Under the pieces are notes generated by a model that was given only the letters and a program-made list of their open reading frames with translations, was not told the DNA's origin and searched no databases. A program made the translations under genes and the position numbers. From Cliona cf. orientalis (taxonomy: Eukaryota > Porifera > Demospongiae > Clionaida > Clionaidae), in contig OZ005689.1 in NCBI GenBank assembly GCA_963930775.1, positions 21,147,262-21,211,261 of the forward strand: a stretch of DNA of 64,000 nucleotides, written 5' to 3'. This document shows, one piece after another, positions 33,690-45,600 of this stretch (position 1 is the first letter of the stretch; every line of letters begins with the position of its first letter).

Positions 33690-34645
33690 TTTTGGGCCAA
33701 CATACATACATACATCATGCAGTGTTGTGCTAGGCTGAGAGCTGGCAAGATACTGGGGGAAGCTCCTTTTTTCATTTCTTGGGCCAACACCAGTGTTAAG
33801 CTAGGCTGAGTGCCGGCAAGATGCTGGAGAAAGCTTCTTTTTTAATTACATTTCTTGGGCCAACACCAGTGTTACGCTAGGCTGAGTACCGGTAAGATTG
33901 TGGGGGAAGCTCCTTATTTATTATTTCTTTTTCTACATTTCTTGGGCCAACACCAGTGTTGAGCTAGGCTGAGTGCTGGCAAGATGCTGGGGGAAGCTCC
34001 TTTTTTTTCTTGGGCCAACACCAGTGTTACGCTAGGCTGAGTGCCGGCAAGATGCTGGAGGAAGCTTCTTTTTTTTTATTACATTTCTTGGGGCAATACC
34101 AGTGTTACACTAGGCTGAGTGCCGGTAAGATGCTGGGGGAAGCTCCTTATTTATTATTTCTTTTTCTACATTTCTTGGGCCAACACCAGTGTTGCGCTAG
34201 GCTGAGAGCCGGCAAGATGCTGGGGGAAGCTCCTTTTTATTCTTGGGCCAACACCAGTGCTACACTAGGCTGAGTGCCAGGAAGATGCTGGAGGAAGCTC
34301 CTTTTTTATTACATTTCTTGGGCCAACACCAGTGTTACGCTGGGCTGAGTGCCGGTAAGATGCTGGGGGAAGCTCCTTATTTATTTATTCTACATTTGTT
34401 GGGCCAACACTAGTCTTACGCTAGGCTGAGTGCCGGTAAGATGCTGGGGGAAGCTCTTCATTTATTTATTTATTTTTTCTACATTTCTTGGGCCAACACC
34501 AGTGTTCGCTAGGCTAAGTGCCGGTAAGGGTAAGATGCTGGGGGAAGCTCCTTATTTATTACTTTTTTTCTACATTTCTTGGGCCAACACTAGTATTGCG
34601 CTAGGCTGAGAGCCAGCAAGATGCTGTAGGGGAAGCCATATTATT
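33690..34645 (+). repeat. Minisatellite, about 12 units of 66-90 bp
   Basis: Each unit has a conserved core, GGGCCAACACCAGTGTTACG, then CTAGGCTGAGTGCCGGCAAG and ATGCTGGGGGAAGCTCC, followed by a T/A-rich spacer of varying length. About 12 units run head to tail. Open frames through several units arise from the periodicity. Confidence 0.92.
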
Positions 34646-35385
34646 TTTTTAGCTTGACAACTACATGTAGCTGGAGCTTATGCTTGTACATCAATAACAT
34701 CATGACAGCTATTGCATACTTGTGTGAACAAGAACTGTTTATGCCAAGAGTGCTTAAGTCAAGTGCAGGAGCATTTATCAGATGATGAGGCTTTCTAACT
34801 AGTGGTAACCCTCTTTTCTATCAAGGACACCACACAGTAAGATGTAATGGGCCTACCCTTTTAACTTAACAAGCATTCAATCCCTCCCTGTATTAAACTC
34901 ACGAGTATATTCAACTAACAACCTTAGAAATTTTCCTGGCATGGTGTCCTCAATGATCTGTAGAGGGGTTCCACTATAATATAGCCAGTTAAGAAACAAC
35001 CAGCTTCCAGTCATAATTTTCAATTCAATTCAAGATCCCACTGAAGGTACTCACTTGAACTGTGAACCATGTTGTTTACCAGTAGACCTGCTTTAGAGAA
35101 CTTCTCTGTGTGTTGTATAGCTGTACATACTAAGTCTGCTATCTGCATATTTGTGGCTATTACGTGCACGTAGCGTGTCTAATGAATATTCAACGGGCCG
35201 CATGAGCCATCAGCCACAAAGACACATTTTGCGTAAGATTACACACTGTAACCACAAAACCACAGTATGAAATCATTTCCTAATTTCCAAGCGGAGCGGC
35301 GTCTTAGGGTAGACTGTAAATTACAATTCCAAATCCACACTTTACTTACTCTGATCAAGATTAAGTATCTACAACGTTAACATTT
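34646..35385. other. No recognised feature
   Basis: Unique-looking AT-rich spacer between the minisatellite and family-A copy A5. No coding or inverted-repeat signal. Confidence 0.45.
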
Positions 35386-35991
35386 GTGACCGGATTTGGG
35401 AAAACCCTCCGTATGGGATCCGCGCGCAATTCGCGCAATGCGTGTTTTTAGTACCTCAGGTAGAAACTTATCAAAGTCCAGATTTTGTCATACACATGTC
35501 GAACAACCCTTCTTCTAACTGTTGCCGTCGTCTACGGAGGCTAGTCATGCTATACGAAGGCGAAATAAGCCTTCATTTTGACCCACCTAGTCGGCACAGC
35601 CACCGTACACGGAGCCCGTTGCTATGGGCGGTAATTAGAATTCTCAACCTATATACAGCTAGATTCATTGAACTACTGTACGTTTGCTCCCCTTTTTAGC
35701 TTCTTGGGCATCTAAGAACAATCGTCTGTCGTCAATAACGAAATTCAACTCTTGCTCGATCTTTACATTCATTTCGAACGGCTCTGCCCAGGTCCATTTT
35801 ATTGATTTCTGGGTCACGCGTAGTATACGGAAACGCATAGCAACGCCTTTAGACCGTTTTTTCTCGATTATTGGGTGTGTGGCGCGATCACAAAGCGCTG
35901 TATCTCCACAACGAAGCGCACGATCGGCCTAAGACTTGAACGCGGGTCAACCATGCATCAAACTCAATTTTCTTTTCCTAAATCCGGTCAC
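35386..35991 (+). mobile_element. Family-A element, copy A5
   Basis: Both tips present (GTGACCGGATTTGGGAAAAC; AAATCCGGTCAC). About 606 bp, with small deletions near the right end. A good reference copy for the family. Confidence 0.9.
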
Positions 35992-36379
35992 TTTGACATC
36001 CTTCTGGCACATCTATGCTAATACTACCAGTTAATCGTACGTCTAAGAGTCACTGTTGTGATATATATCAACTTGATATAATTAACTTTGTTATTAGTTA
36101 AAGAATACTTATATTTCCAAACGGCACCACCTTGCAGGAAGCCACTCTATAAGTCAAGTGTATAAGTTAAGACTTGGTGTATATAGATAGCTGCTATCCT
36201 GTATAGATCTAATAATAAGAGCGAGCTATTAGCAATACCCTCATTTCACACTACTAATTTAATTCTTGCCTTTATAAACGTCTACTTTCTACTTTACGTA
36301 AAACATGCAGTAAATGAAATTTCAAGCAACCTATGTGTACAAATAAGTGTCTAAATCTGGTAAGTATGTGGTCGACTTG
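35992..36379. other. No recognised feature
   Basis: AT-rich spacer without coding or repeat signal. Confidence 0.4.
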
Positions 36380-36755
36380 TTGTAGCAGCAGGGTATAGGG
36401 TGGCCCCTGGATACAACCATTGCTGCTGGATATAATGCAAGTAATGGACGTCCTGTGGGTACCACTGCAGCTGCTGGATACAGTGTATGCTTATCAGGTG
36501 ATAGGACGCAGGGCACCACCATCAATGCAGGGTACAATGTAGGTAGGTAGGAGTGTCAGGTGGTCATCCAGAAGGCACTACACTAGCCTCAGGATATGGA
36601 GTTGGAATGACAGGTCGCCGACCAGAAGGTACAACTATGGACAGAGGATGTATTGTGGGTACACATACTAACGTTGATATGGATTTTATTGGCTGCAACC
36701 TTCCTACAGTCTGGGATACATCATACCATAGTTCGGGCCTGACCAAAGGCTAGGA
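36380..36755 (+). pseudogene. GRPxGTT-repeat protein relic
   Basis: Split over two plus-strand frames, a repeat of about 18 codons recurs: 'GRPVGTTAAAGYSV', 'DRTQGTTINAGYNV', 'GHPEGTTLASGYGV', 'RRPEGTTMDRGCIV', preceded by a weaker 'TTIAAGYNAS'. Spacing between GTT blocks is 18 residues. The GRP core resembles AT-hook minor-groove binding motifs. I recall GRPxGTT arrays from invertebrate predicted proteins, which I cannot verify here. A frame change and stop near 36550 break it. Probable decayed exon; DNA binding is inference. Confidence 0.45.
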
Positions 36756-36807
36756 TCGCACAAATATGCTGAATCAGTGGTCCAATGTGCCTACTTCCCT
36801 ATAATAA

Positions 36808-37302
36808 TACCGTAAAGTCTGGTTAATAAGCGCATGCACTTATCACTCTCGGTGGCAAGGAAATATGTGCCTATTAGATGATGTGCGCCTAATAGAAAGT
36901 GAAATTTTGGCCCTGCCCACTGCCAACACGTTCGAGCGCTCAATCACAAAGCTAGCAAGATATGAACACGGCGATTCCTATAATAAGCTTTGTAATACTT
37001 CATGGGAGTAAAATAGCACACTTATTCGGCGAGACTCACTTTGAAGTCAAGGTCACGAGTCCAAACCCGTCTCAGTGGAACATGAGTGTTGAGTACAGCC
37101 GATCTCGTGCAGCTGGCTATCCGAAAATCGGTTGGTAAAGTTCGAGCCATGTAGAGCACGGTACATTCTTGACCAAACGGTGAATACTACTGTGGTCTTT
37201 ATTGGGTGCATGCGCTTATTAGACAATACGTAACAACAGGAAGGAAGCATGCGCTTACTAAAAAATATGCGCTTAATAACCATGTAACCAGACTTTACGG
37301 TA
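36808..37302. mobile_element. CCGTA-tipped TA-flanked element 2
   Basis: A 491-bp element (36810-37300) with tips CCGTAAAGTCTGGTTA and the same inverted, TA on both sides, and TAAGCGCATGCACTTAT/TGCGCTTAATAA words inside each end. Confidence 0.88.
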
Positions 37303-37550
37303 TTGTATTATTGTTGAAGCACAGTAGGACGTAGCAAGGTCCAGCTAGTTCTATGCATTAAATAACAATGAATAGTATCAGGTCACCATGGTATATATAG
37401 TGTCATGCCCGGCCTCTGTCCCCATGAAATTAGTTAGCTAGGTGGCATTGATGAAAATAATGATCATAAGCTACCCTGTGGGTAATAAAAAAAGAACAGT
37501 AACAAGTACAAAATGGCAGTGCCAAAAAATACACAGTAGGGATAACATGT

Positions 37551-38809
37551 GTGACCGGATTTGGGAAAACCCTCCGTATGGGATCCGCGCGCGATTTGCG
37601 CAATGCGCGTTTTTAGTAGCTCAGGTCCAAATTTGTCAAAGTCCAGATTTTGTCATATACATGTCGAACAACCCTTCTTCTAACTGTTGCCGCCTTCTAC
37701 GGAGGCTAGTCGTGCTATACGAAGGCGAAATAAGCCTTCATTTTGACCCACCTAGTCGGCACAGCCACTGTACACGGAGCCCGTTGCTATGGGCGATAAT
37801 TAGAATTCTCTACCTAGATACAGCTAGATTTATCAATCCACTGTACGTTCGCTCACCTTTTTAGCTTCTTGGGCATCTAAGAACAATCAGCTGTCGTCAT
37901 CAACGAAATTCAACTCTTGCTCGATCTTTACGTTGATTTCGAACGGCTCCGCCCAGGTCCATTTACCGTAGTCTCCCGCGTAAGCGCCCACTCCCGGGTA
38001 AGCGCCCAGGTAACTGTTTTGCCCAGTCGAAAGGTAAGCGCCCACTCCCGGATAAGCGCCCAGGTAGGCCGCGCCTAGATCAACATGGCAAGCGCCCATC
38101 AAGAAAAATTTACAAGATCACTGCTTCTATATAGCAATATCAAATACATATCAATATCAAACTCTAACGCAGTCGATGGGTCCGAAGATCACTTCATTCG
38201 AGAAGAAATCCCGAGGGATCTCGAGGACGGCGACGATGAAGCCGATCAGGAGGGCTGGCGAAGATGACGATATCGACGATCTCGATCCCTTCCCTGTGTT
38301 CAGATGACTATCTAATTTTCTCTGGCAGCTTGTGTAGTTTAAAACTTTTCTCTTTTATGGATTAAAAGGCAAACTTGAACGCACAAGCGTGCGCTCTATG
38401 TAGAGCGCTTACCACGAGTCTACCTTACCGCCACGCCCGCCCCGCCTATTTCAATTTTTGCATATGGTAAGCGCCCAGTACACCGGGTAAGCGCCCAGTA
38501 TGGCGAAATCAGCGAGTTATGGTAGAGCGCCCATGGGCGCTTACCCGGGAGACCACGGTAATTGATTTCTGGGTCACGCGTAGTATGCGGAAACGCCATA
38601 CGCATGCATAGCAACGCCTTTAGACCGTAATTTCTCGATTATTGGGGGTGTGGCGCGATCACAAACAAAGCGCTGTATCCCCACAACGAAGTGCGCGATC
38701 AGCCTAAGACTTGAACACGGGTTAGCTCTATGCCAGAGCTTATCAACCATGCATCAAACTCAATTTCTGAAAAAAATCCCATACGGAGGGTTTTCCCAAA
38801 TCCGGTCAC
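37551..38809 (+). mobile_element. Family-A element, copy A6, interrupted
   Basis: Both tips perfect (GTGACCGGATTTGGGAAAAC at 37551; the inverse ending 38809). A 593-bp CCGTA-type element is inserted at GGTCCATTTA/ATTGATTTC. Without it the copy is about 664 bp and close to A5 and A7. Confidence 0.92.
37964..38560. mobile_element. CCGTA-tipped TA-flanked element 3, nested in A6
   Basis: A 593-bp insert (37966-38558) with tips CCGTAGTCTCCCGCGTAAGC and, inverted, CCGTGGTCTCCCGGGTAAGC. TA is duplicated within the family-A sequence TTTAATTG. GTAAGCGCCCA/TGGGCGCTTAC words are repeated many times near both ends. The interior has no convincing gene. Confidence 0.88.
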
Positions 38810-38939
38810 ATATATAAAAAAACAGAGGCAATATATACATTGTAACAGTATCAAATAACATTATGTAATAATTTTGTGGTTACTAATTTCCTGTGGGAGG
38901 GGATTGGGGGTCGTGACCAGATGAGGTGAACGTTCTTCC

Positions 38940-39409
38940 TTAGATTCTTATAAACTTTTGCCCTTCCTCCTCAATTTACAAAACAATGGCAACATGTTTC
39001 GCCCTTTGGGCTTCTTCAGGTGTAAAATAAACTGAACACAAAACTAACAAGAACTGATGGTGAGCTAACAAAAACTATTCTGTTCTGTGCATGAACGCAC
39101 CATATTGACCATTTTCCGGATTGTGGGGAGGAGTTGCCATCTGCTGTCGGAGTTGAGTTGTGGTGTTGTCTCAGCTATTTCAATAGCTTCACTTAGTTTG
39201 CGGTCTACATGATCTTGGGCTCTTACGATTCTTGCTGTGAAGGGGACAGTGGGTACTGGTGAGCCTTTGTGTATATATAGTGCGATAGTGTGCTACACCA
39301 GATTTTCCGGTTTGTCCCAGCTCACCTATCTAACACGGAGGACTTTTTCAGCAGGTTGGGACAAATGTTTCCTTATGGTCTACCCGCAGAGAGCACTCTC
39401 TTCACGATT
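38940..39409 (-). pseudogene. Penelope-like retroelement 3' fragment (GIY-YIG region)
   Basis: Reading leftward from about 39345, a minus-strand frame with one stop gives 'YIHKGSPVPTVPFTARIVRA', 'HVDRKLSEAIEIAETTPQLN' and 'SRWQLLP', ending near 39073. The spacing resembles the C-terminus of the GIY-YIG endonuclease of Penelope-like elements ('...R...EAI.I....P..N...GW.LLP'). Downstream, CTGAAGAAGCCCAAAGGGCG, a motif common after such genes, lies at about 39020-39000. It is a 5'-truncated relic without reverse transcriptase. Confidence 0.55.
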
Positions 39410-39887
39410 TCATTTTGACCCACCTAGTCGGCACAGCCACCATACACGGAGCCTGTTGCTATGGGCGGTAATTAGAATTCTCTACCTAGATACAGCTAGA
39501 TTTATCGATCCACTGTACATTCGCTCACCTTTTTAGCTTCTTGGGCATCTAAGAACAATCGGCTGTCGTCAACAACGAAATTCAACTCTTGCTCGATCTT
39601 TACGTTGATTTCGAATGGCTCCGCCCAGGTCCATTTAATTGATTTCTGGGTCACGCGTAGTATGCGGAAACGCCATACGCATGCATAGCAACGCCTTTAG
39701 ACCGTAATTTCTCGATTATTGGGGGTGTGGCGCGATCACAAACAAAGTGCTGTATCTCCACAACGAAGCGCGCGATCGGCCTAAGACTTGAACGCGGGTT
39801 AGCTCTATGCCAGAGCTTATCAATCATGCATCAAACTCAATTTTCTGAAAAAATCCCATATGGAGGGTTTTCCCAAATTCGGTCACA
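39410..39887 (+). mobile_element. Family-A element, copy A7, left-truncated
   Basis: Begins abruptly at CATTTTGACCCACCTAGTCG, joined to the Penelope-like relic, and runs to the right tip CCCAAATTCGGTCAC. The left 230 bp is missing. Confidence 0.88.
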
Positions 39888-39890
39888 TAT

Positions 39891-40081
39891 TACACCCACT
39901 ATACATCCCTATGCTTCCTTTTTGAGTAGCCATGCACACACATATTATATATGGGGAACATGCAGGAATGGAAAAATTAACACCATAAAGTCATGGATCA
40001 ATATTAAATATAGCAATACTTTACATACTGAATCAGAAGTGTATGATATTAAGTAAGTGTAGGGATGTATAGTTGGTGTGA
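39891..40081. repeat. Short inverted repeat (hairpin arms about 20 bp)
   Basis: TACACCCACTATACATCCCT at 39891-39910 pairs with AGGGATGTATAGTTGGTGTG at 40061-40080, one mismatch, loop about 150 bp. It could be a tiny inverted-repeat element. Confidence 0.6.
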
Positions 40082-40441
40082 TACGTTATCCCTACAATGA
40101 TTTTATATTTTTGGCACTGCCATCCCTACTTCATCCTTCCAATTTTATTCAGTTGTGTTTTATAATTTTACTCAGTTTGATAATAATCATTAATGGAGTG
40201 ACACAAACAAAAACATTGTGAAACATGGCCACAGATATCCTTGTCTTGGCACTCCACAATAATCTCTAAAGTCATATTATGAAGCTTAAGCCGGGGATCC
40301 ATATACTATAGCCATAGCAGGGTGGGGTGAGGTAGTGATAGAATATCAGTAACCACTGTGTCTATTTAAATGACATCGTACATACTATGATTCTACATAA
40401 TTATCACTATTACCTACTTGTGTTCAATACCTGACCGTATC
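40082..40441. other. No recognised feature
   Basis: AT-rich spacer. It includes the right arm of the long-range inverted pair (40088-40130) and nothing else I can support. Confidence 0.4.
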
Positions 40442-40664
40442 AGTCCAGCAGTCTTACTTTCCCAGCTGAGTAGAGCTCATAAACAAGTGTAATTAGTATC
40501 TCCTTTAGATTTTGCCTCTTTGAGGGATCAATACCAGCTGCATTTGCCATTGTTTTAACAACTTGCACATTCAGCTTTGATGTAAGTGATGGTAGGAAAA
40601 AACGGAGGCCAACCATAATATTATAAGCATCTTCATCAAGGAGGTTAACTTTTTGGTGCTGCAT
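40442..40664 (-). CDS. Possible internal exon of an unknown gene
   Basis: A 74-codon open stretch, preceded by an acceptor-like TTTCTCAATGCAG and with a good donor (GGGAAA/GTAAGA) before its stop. It reads 'LLDEDAYNIMVGLRFFLP', 'VVKTMANAAGIDPSKRQNLK' and 'ITLVYELYSAGK'. It looks like a helical, balanced protein segment and not repeat noise. I do not recognise it and found no neighbouring exons. Confidence 0.35.
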
Positions 40665-41005
40665 TGAGAAACAATGGCATAGTATTTAAGTATTGTATTT
40701 CAGACCCTCCCCCACTGTTATTCATTATTAATTTTAATGTACAGTTCCCACACCCCTTAATCATTTCAATGTATATAAGAAATGAGGGGAAGCCTGGGAT
40801 GTACAATCACATGACTGAATTCACTAATAGAGCCGTGGTAGAATAGCCAAATTGTTGTTTCGGTAAGTTTCATTTTGAGGGTCCACTTATGTCAAGAAAG
40901 CTTGCAGATAACCGAGTTTGGTCTAGCCATACCCCAAATTTGGTGCCTGCATGTGTGCCTAACACAAGGGGAGTGATTTGCTGCAGCTTCCATTGACCGA
41001 GCAAT

Positions 41006-41438
41006 ATGGAGTTGAAACTAGCAGCTGTGAATGACAGCATCATTTTATCAGGAGTTTGGAATCCATCATCGGTGAGAGATTCTCTGACATTATCCTACAC
41101 TGAAAGAGAAACTGAAAGCAGTACTCGAGCTAGTGACACGAGGCCCAGACCACATACCCACCAATTTGCTTTGCAATGCACAATTGCCTTCGCACATGCA
41201 AAGGAATGAGTTGATATTGGCAGACTTTAATTCAAAAGTTGGATGGTCAATCCGCCAAACCACCAAGTTTTCTGTAGCTGTAATTGTAACACATCAAGAA
41301 CCTTACAAGGATGAGATGGTGAAGCATGTTGAGATTCCATTTCATGTTCTATGCCCTTCTTCTCTTAAGTTTCACATTGATTATCTTCAAGGTCAGCACT
41401 ATCACCCGAACCCTATGATCATGAATTGTAATAAATAA
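41006..41438 (+). CDS. Possible exons of an unknown gene
   Basis: Two overlapping plus frames: 'MELKLAAVNDSIILSGVWNP' (41006, with a CATCG/GTGAGA donor near 41070), and 'ELILADFNSKVGWSI...PYKDEMVKHVEIPFHVLCPSS' (to 41438). They may be one short spliced or frameshifted coding remnant. No family is recognised. Confidence 0.25.
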
Positions 41439-41442
41439 AATT

Positions 41443-42035
41443 ATGTGACTGTCTCGGAGAAAACCGGACATATGGGATTTTTTGTGTAAGTTGAGTTTCA
41501 TGTAGCTCTACTATAGAGCTAATTCGTGTTCAAGTTTCAGACTTTGTTGTGGAGATACAGCGCTTTCTTTGTGATTGCGCCACACCACCGATAATTGAGA
41601 AATTACGGTTCAAAGGCGTTGCTATGCACGCGTGTTATGTTTCTGCACACTACACGTGACCCGGATATATCAATTAAATGGAGCAATAGTTGAATTTTGT
41701 TGTTGACGACAGTCAATTGTTCTTCGATGCCCAAGAAGCTAAAAAGGTGAGCAAACGTACAGTAGTTGGATGAATCTAGCTGTATCTAGACAACCCACTG
41801 GCAGGAATTCTAATTAACGCCCATAGCAATGTAGCTGTACAGACTAGGTAGGTCAAACTGAAGGCTTATTTCGCCATTTACAGTTAGCCTCTGTAGATGA
41901 CGGTAAAGATTACTTAAAAGATTCTTTGGCATGATTATGACAAAAACTTAACTTGGATGTTTCTTGACTTAAGGTACTAAAAAACGCGCATTGCGCGAAT
42001 CCCATACGCCGGGTTTTGTCAGATATAGCCAGTAT
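41443..42035 (-). mobile_element. Family-A element, copy A8 (reverse, diverged)
   Basis: Left tip TATGTGACTGTCTCGGAGAA, then AACCGGACATATGGGAT. The right end retains CCCATACGCCGGGTTTTGTC. Internal landmarks (TTCTCAATTATCGG, AAGAAGCTAAAAAGGTGAG) are inverted relative to A1. It belongs to the A2 tip subtype. Confidence 0.8.
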
Positions 42036-42644
42036 TAACTGGCCAATGGGCTATTCCAGTTAATAAGGGTACACCCCTATGGAGGATCAGTTTGAGTATT
42101 TCTACCCTCAATACTTAATTAACTGAGAGAACCCCTATGATACAATAATCAAAACTTGAATACTACCCTCTATACTTAATCAACTCAGCTGACACCCATA
42201 GTACAATGATTAAACTTGATACATACCCCTACAATACCAATTATGTTCCATATTCTACCCCATAAAACTAATTATAGCTTCCTCTAACAGTGATAAAATT
42301 ATTCACTTTCATTCTACAGTACACACTGTAATTAAACAGTTGTTGGGTGGCTCGCTATTACTCGGATTATGGAAATTGTGCTGATAAGGTCTCTTGATAG
42401 GGACCCATGGATAGGTATATTTAAAAACAGCTATCTTAAACTTACACTTTAAGCCGATCGAGATGATACATCTCTTAGAACTGCGTTAATTATATTATTA
42501 TTATATTGCCCATGATACCCACTATAACATTTAACTTTGATCATGATTTTGAATAATCACATCATAATAATTATTATAATAATATCGTTAATTAGCTCAA
42601 ATGATGAGTCAATATTATTATAGAGTAATTTGGTTATTTGGTGG
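42036..42644. other. AT-rich 3' flank of the OTU/DDE/SAP gene
   Basis: Contains a loose repeat of about 65-70 bp (TACCCTC.ATACTTAATTAACT, 42109-42190) and AT-rich sequence. No terminal inverted repeat pairing with the 54-57 kb side was seen. Confidence 0.4.
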
Positions 42645-45600
42645 TCATATGGGAGACCAGAGGAGCTTTATCTTTCCACCAGTAATTAAGGGAGTAAGTT
42701 CTTCGTCATATGTGACATTTGGTTCAGCCTGATACGTCACTGTGATCACATCTGTGTCCACGCAGTAGCTCTGAACTGTAGCCACATACCATCCAGGTTT
42801 CCATCCACTTGTTCCTATCTCGTCACACGTCCACTGTAACTTGACTCTCGAGCCTACTTGAGTAATACATTGATGTAGTACCTTTTCATCTGTTGATGTA
42901 GCGTCACAAGAAGAAAGTTGTGGCTTAAACGCTAACATTTCATCAGCTACTTCGTGTTTTTTTTTCTATTGCTGTTAATCTGAATCAGTAAGGGTTCAAA
43001 TAGTGATTGCAGGTCTTCTTCTATCTGAACATGCTGAGGTTGAGGTACAAAATGAGGATCTTTGTTTTGAAGAGTAAACTTTCTTTTCCTGTAAACATGA
43101 GTGGTGATACTTAAACGCCTTTGCTCTCTGATGGTTTTGTATGCTAGATGGATAAGGTCTCTCAATTGCTCCTCTTCTCTAGCAGCAGCAGCAGCACTTT
43201 TATTGTGCCTTAATAAATATACTCGCATGACCAGCTGTTCTTTTGTACCAATATGTGGTAGATCATGATACTTTAGAATGGATCTCAAATGAGGAATAGT
43301 CATTGTATTGTTAATTCTTGTTATTGCTGTTGGTATATCTTGCACCTTTCCACAATACTGTGTAATAGAAGGCTCAGGTGGTGGGACTTCACCTTTTTTC
43401 TGGGCTATTAAGCTAACCAATTGATACTTTTGCAGTGATGAAGTCACTGGAATTCTTAATTCTCTGCACATTGCCTCTAACTGAGGTTTTGTCTTGTCTT
43501 GATAAAGAGAATGTGTCTTCCAGCGACTTTTCTCTCTTTCTGACTTTATCTGGTGTTCAAGTTGATCATCAAGTTTTGTTTTATACCGTCTGACTTCACT
43601 GGGAGTTACCCAAGACAAAAGAGCTATCTGATTGATGAGATCATCAGTGATATCTTGCACTAGTGACAGACACAAGTCCAGTATCCTTGACGGCATATAT
43701 GAAGCAGGTATTTCGTCCCATGGACCTCGTAATAGTGCTTGCTCTTCCAGTGCAAGATAATGGAGCTCTCCCGTCCTGAACCATCGTAAGTAGTCGGGAA
43801 TTGGTTGTAACTCATACCTTCTACACTGTATATCACCAAGAGAATACAAGGAAGTGGTATATTTATCTGTCCACGAAGTTCTAACACCATCCACTAATGC
43901 ATTGTTGATCAACTTGTAGTCTGCCATGTATTCTCCTTGGAAATTAGTGTCTAGCTTCCAGTACAATGCAATACATTTAAGTATACTTCCATGAGTAACA
44001 GAGTAGGATAAAGGAGAAAAAAGGCTTTTTCCCTCCTCACTGAGCCCTAAAAAATTATGCAACTGTTTTTCGTCAGAAAAAACATAGTCTTCTTGTCGCA
44101 CACCCCTGAAGCATAGGAGTGATCTTCCACCAAATGATCCCTGCTGTATGCAATTACAAACTTGATCAGCTACATGCTCCATATTTTCTTTGTGCTTATT
44201 TGTGCCTGGAGGTGCTTGTTGATGAATAGGTGTACTGGTGAATGGTCCATGTTTAGAAAGTACTCTATTTTCTTCTGCATGGACTCTCTCGACAAAATTA
44301 CGTTTCGAATGGTATTCCGCAAACGAGACTTGGCAAATTTTGTCCAGCTTAAGAAAGTTGAGTAAGCGGACTAGGCACATCTTCACTAAAAAACAGTTTG
44401 GTTGTTCCGCCGGGCCATTGTCTACTACAAACACCCATTCCTTTTTCAGCTCTTGTGTCCTCGAATCTCTGAAGAAAACATCTAGTTCTGACAGTGACAG
44501 TAAATACAAGATTTCGTTAAGACATTTGAATGTTGTTTCTGGTTCATAGAACGATATGTTTATTAGTGTTATACTCTGCCCTGTTCTAGTCAGTTGGAGC
44601 ACTGTAGTATCTGAAATTTGAATGTCTAAAAGATTAACTGAACTTGCAGGTAGTTGATCGATTTTGGTTAATAGAAATAGAAACGTCATTGGGGTAACTG
44701 CATTGACCCTCGACTGGTCCCAGGTATGATCGGGAAGCTCCAGCCTTTTTTTCCATGAATGCCCAGGATGCTGTACTGGAGCAATATCGGTTTGAATTAT
44801 GGATTTAGCGTCCTTAGATACAACCAAGCAGTGAGACAACCCATGACAGCTGTCAACAATTAAATTAACGTTGGAAGTTGTCCAGTGCAAATTTATCACA
44901 AGTTGTTCAACACCTGTACGAGGAGGCTTCCTCAATGAAAGGGGGGCATTGACTCCTTTACCTGCATGATGCTGCTTGGATTGAATACTTCCCTTTCTAT
45001 AGTTTTCAGTATAATTGAAGCACGAACTAAGAGAGATATTGAATCCTTTTGGTGCTACTGATAGCAGGATTTCTCTTGCTTGCTTCATTGTCATGGCATT
45101 ATCAGTGCACCTATACAAAGTTCCTGTTGTAAGCCGTGGATGAGCTTGAATCCCACCATCAATTTCTCCAAACGCATATGATAGTACCGTACATAATTCT
45201 GGGAAATGAGTGCTTTTCAATTTTCTTCCTCGCCCTTCACTGATTGTCTTAATCTCCTTAAATTTTCGAGCCGAAATAATTCTTTCAGTTAACTTGAACT
45301 GCTGAACATTTGTCATGTCACTTCTCACAATCTGAGATGTTGCTCTGATCTTAGAATAATGCAACAAATGCGATGAAACTGATGTTGATGCATTCCTGGT
45401 TCCCTTTCGGTTTTTCACACCTTGCAGTTTGGCAGCAAAACTAGTACTTGTCAGGTCCGCGATGAGAGCTTTTAAGACTTGTCTATCCCTGTGACTATCA
45501 AGATATTTCAACATCTGTGGAAACTTCTCATTTAACTGATGTTGAATGGTTGACTTTACTATATCTTCAGAATTAATCACAGATGTAATAGAAGAGATGA

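Larger units (their letters stand above)
37514..40133. repeat. Long-range inverted pair enclosing family-A copies
   Basis: 37513-37545 (ATGGCAGTGCCAAAAAAT, then AGTAGGGATAAC) is matched in reverse at about 40088-40130 (GTTATCCCTAC...ATTTTTGGCACTGCCAT). The pair encloses A6, the Penelope-like relic and A7. It could be the ends of an older element filled by later insertions, or two separate repeat copies. Confidence 0.4.

Noticed and set aside
34010..34273. Repetitive protein 'LGQHQCYARLSAGKMLGEAP'
   Set aside because: Produced by the minisatellite at 33690-34645; frame is lost in neighbouring units.
33690..34645. Direct repeats considered as a CRISPR-like array
   Set aside because: Units are long, spacers are T/A-rich variations of one sequence, and the window is eukaryotic.
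35442..37864. Similar small proteins with 'SNNPSSNCCR.LRRLV.LYEG' in several places
   Set aside because: They are translations of family-A repeat DNA; similarity follows the repeat, frames are short, and no copy extends beyond it.
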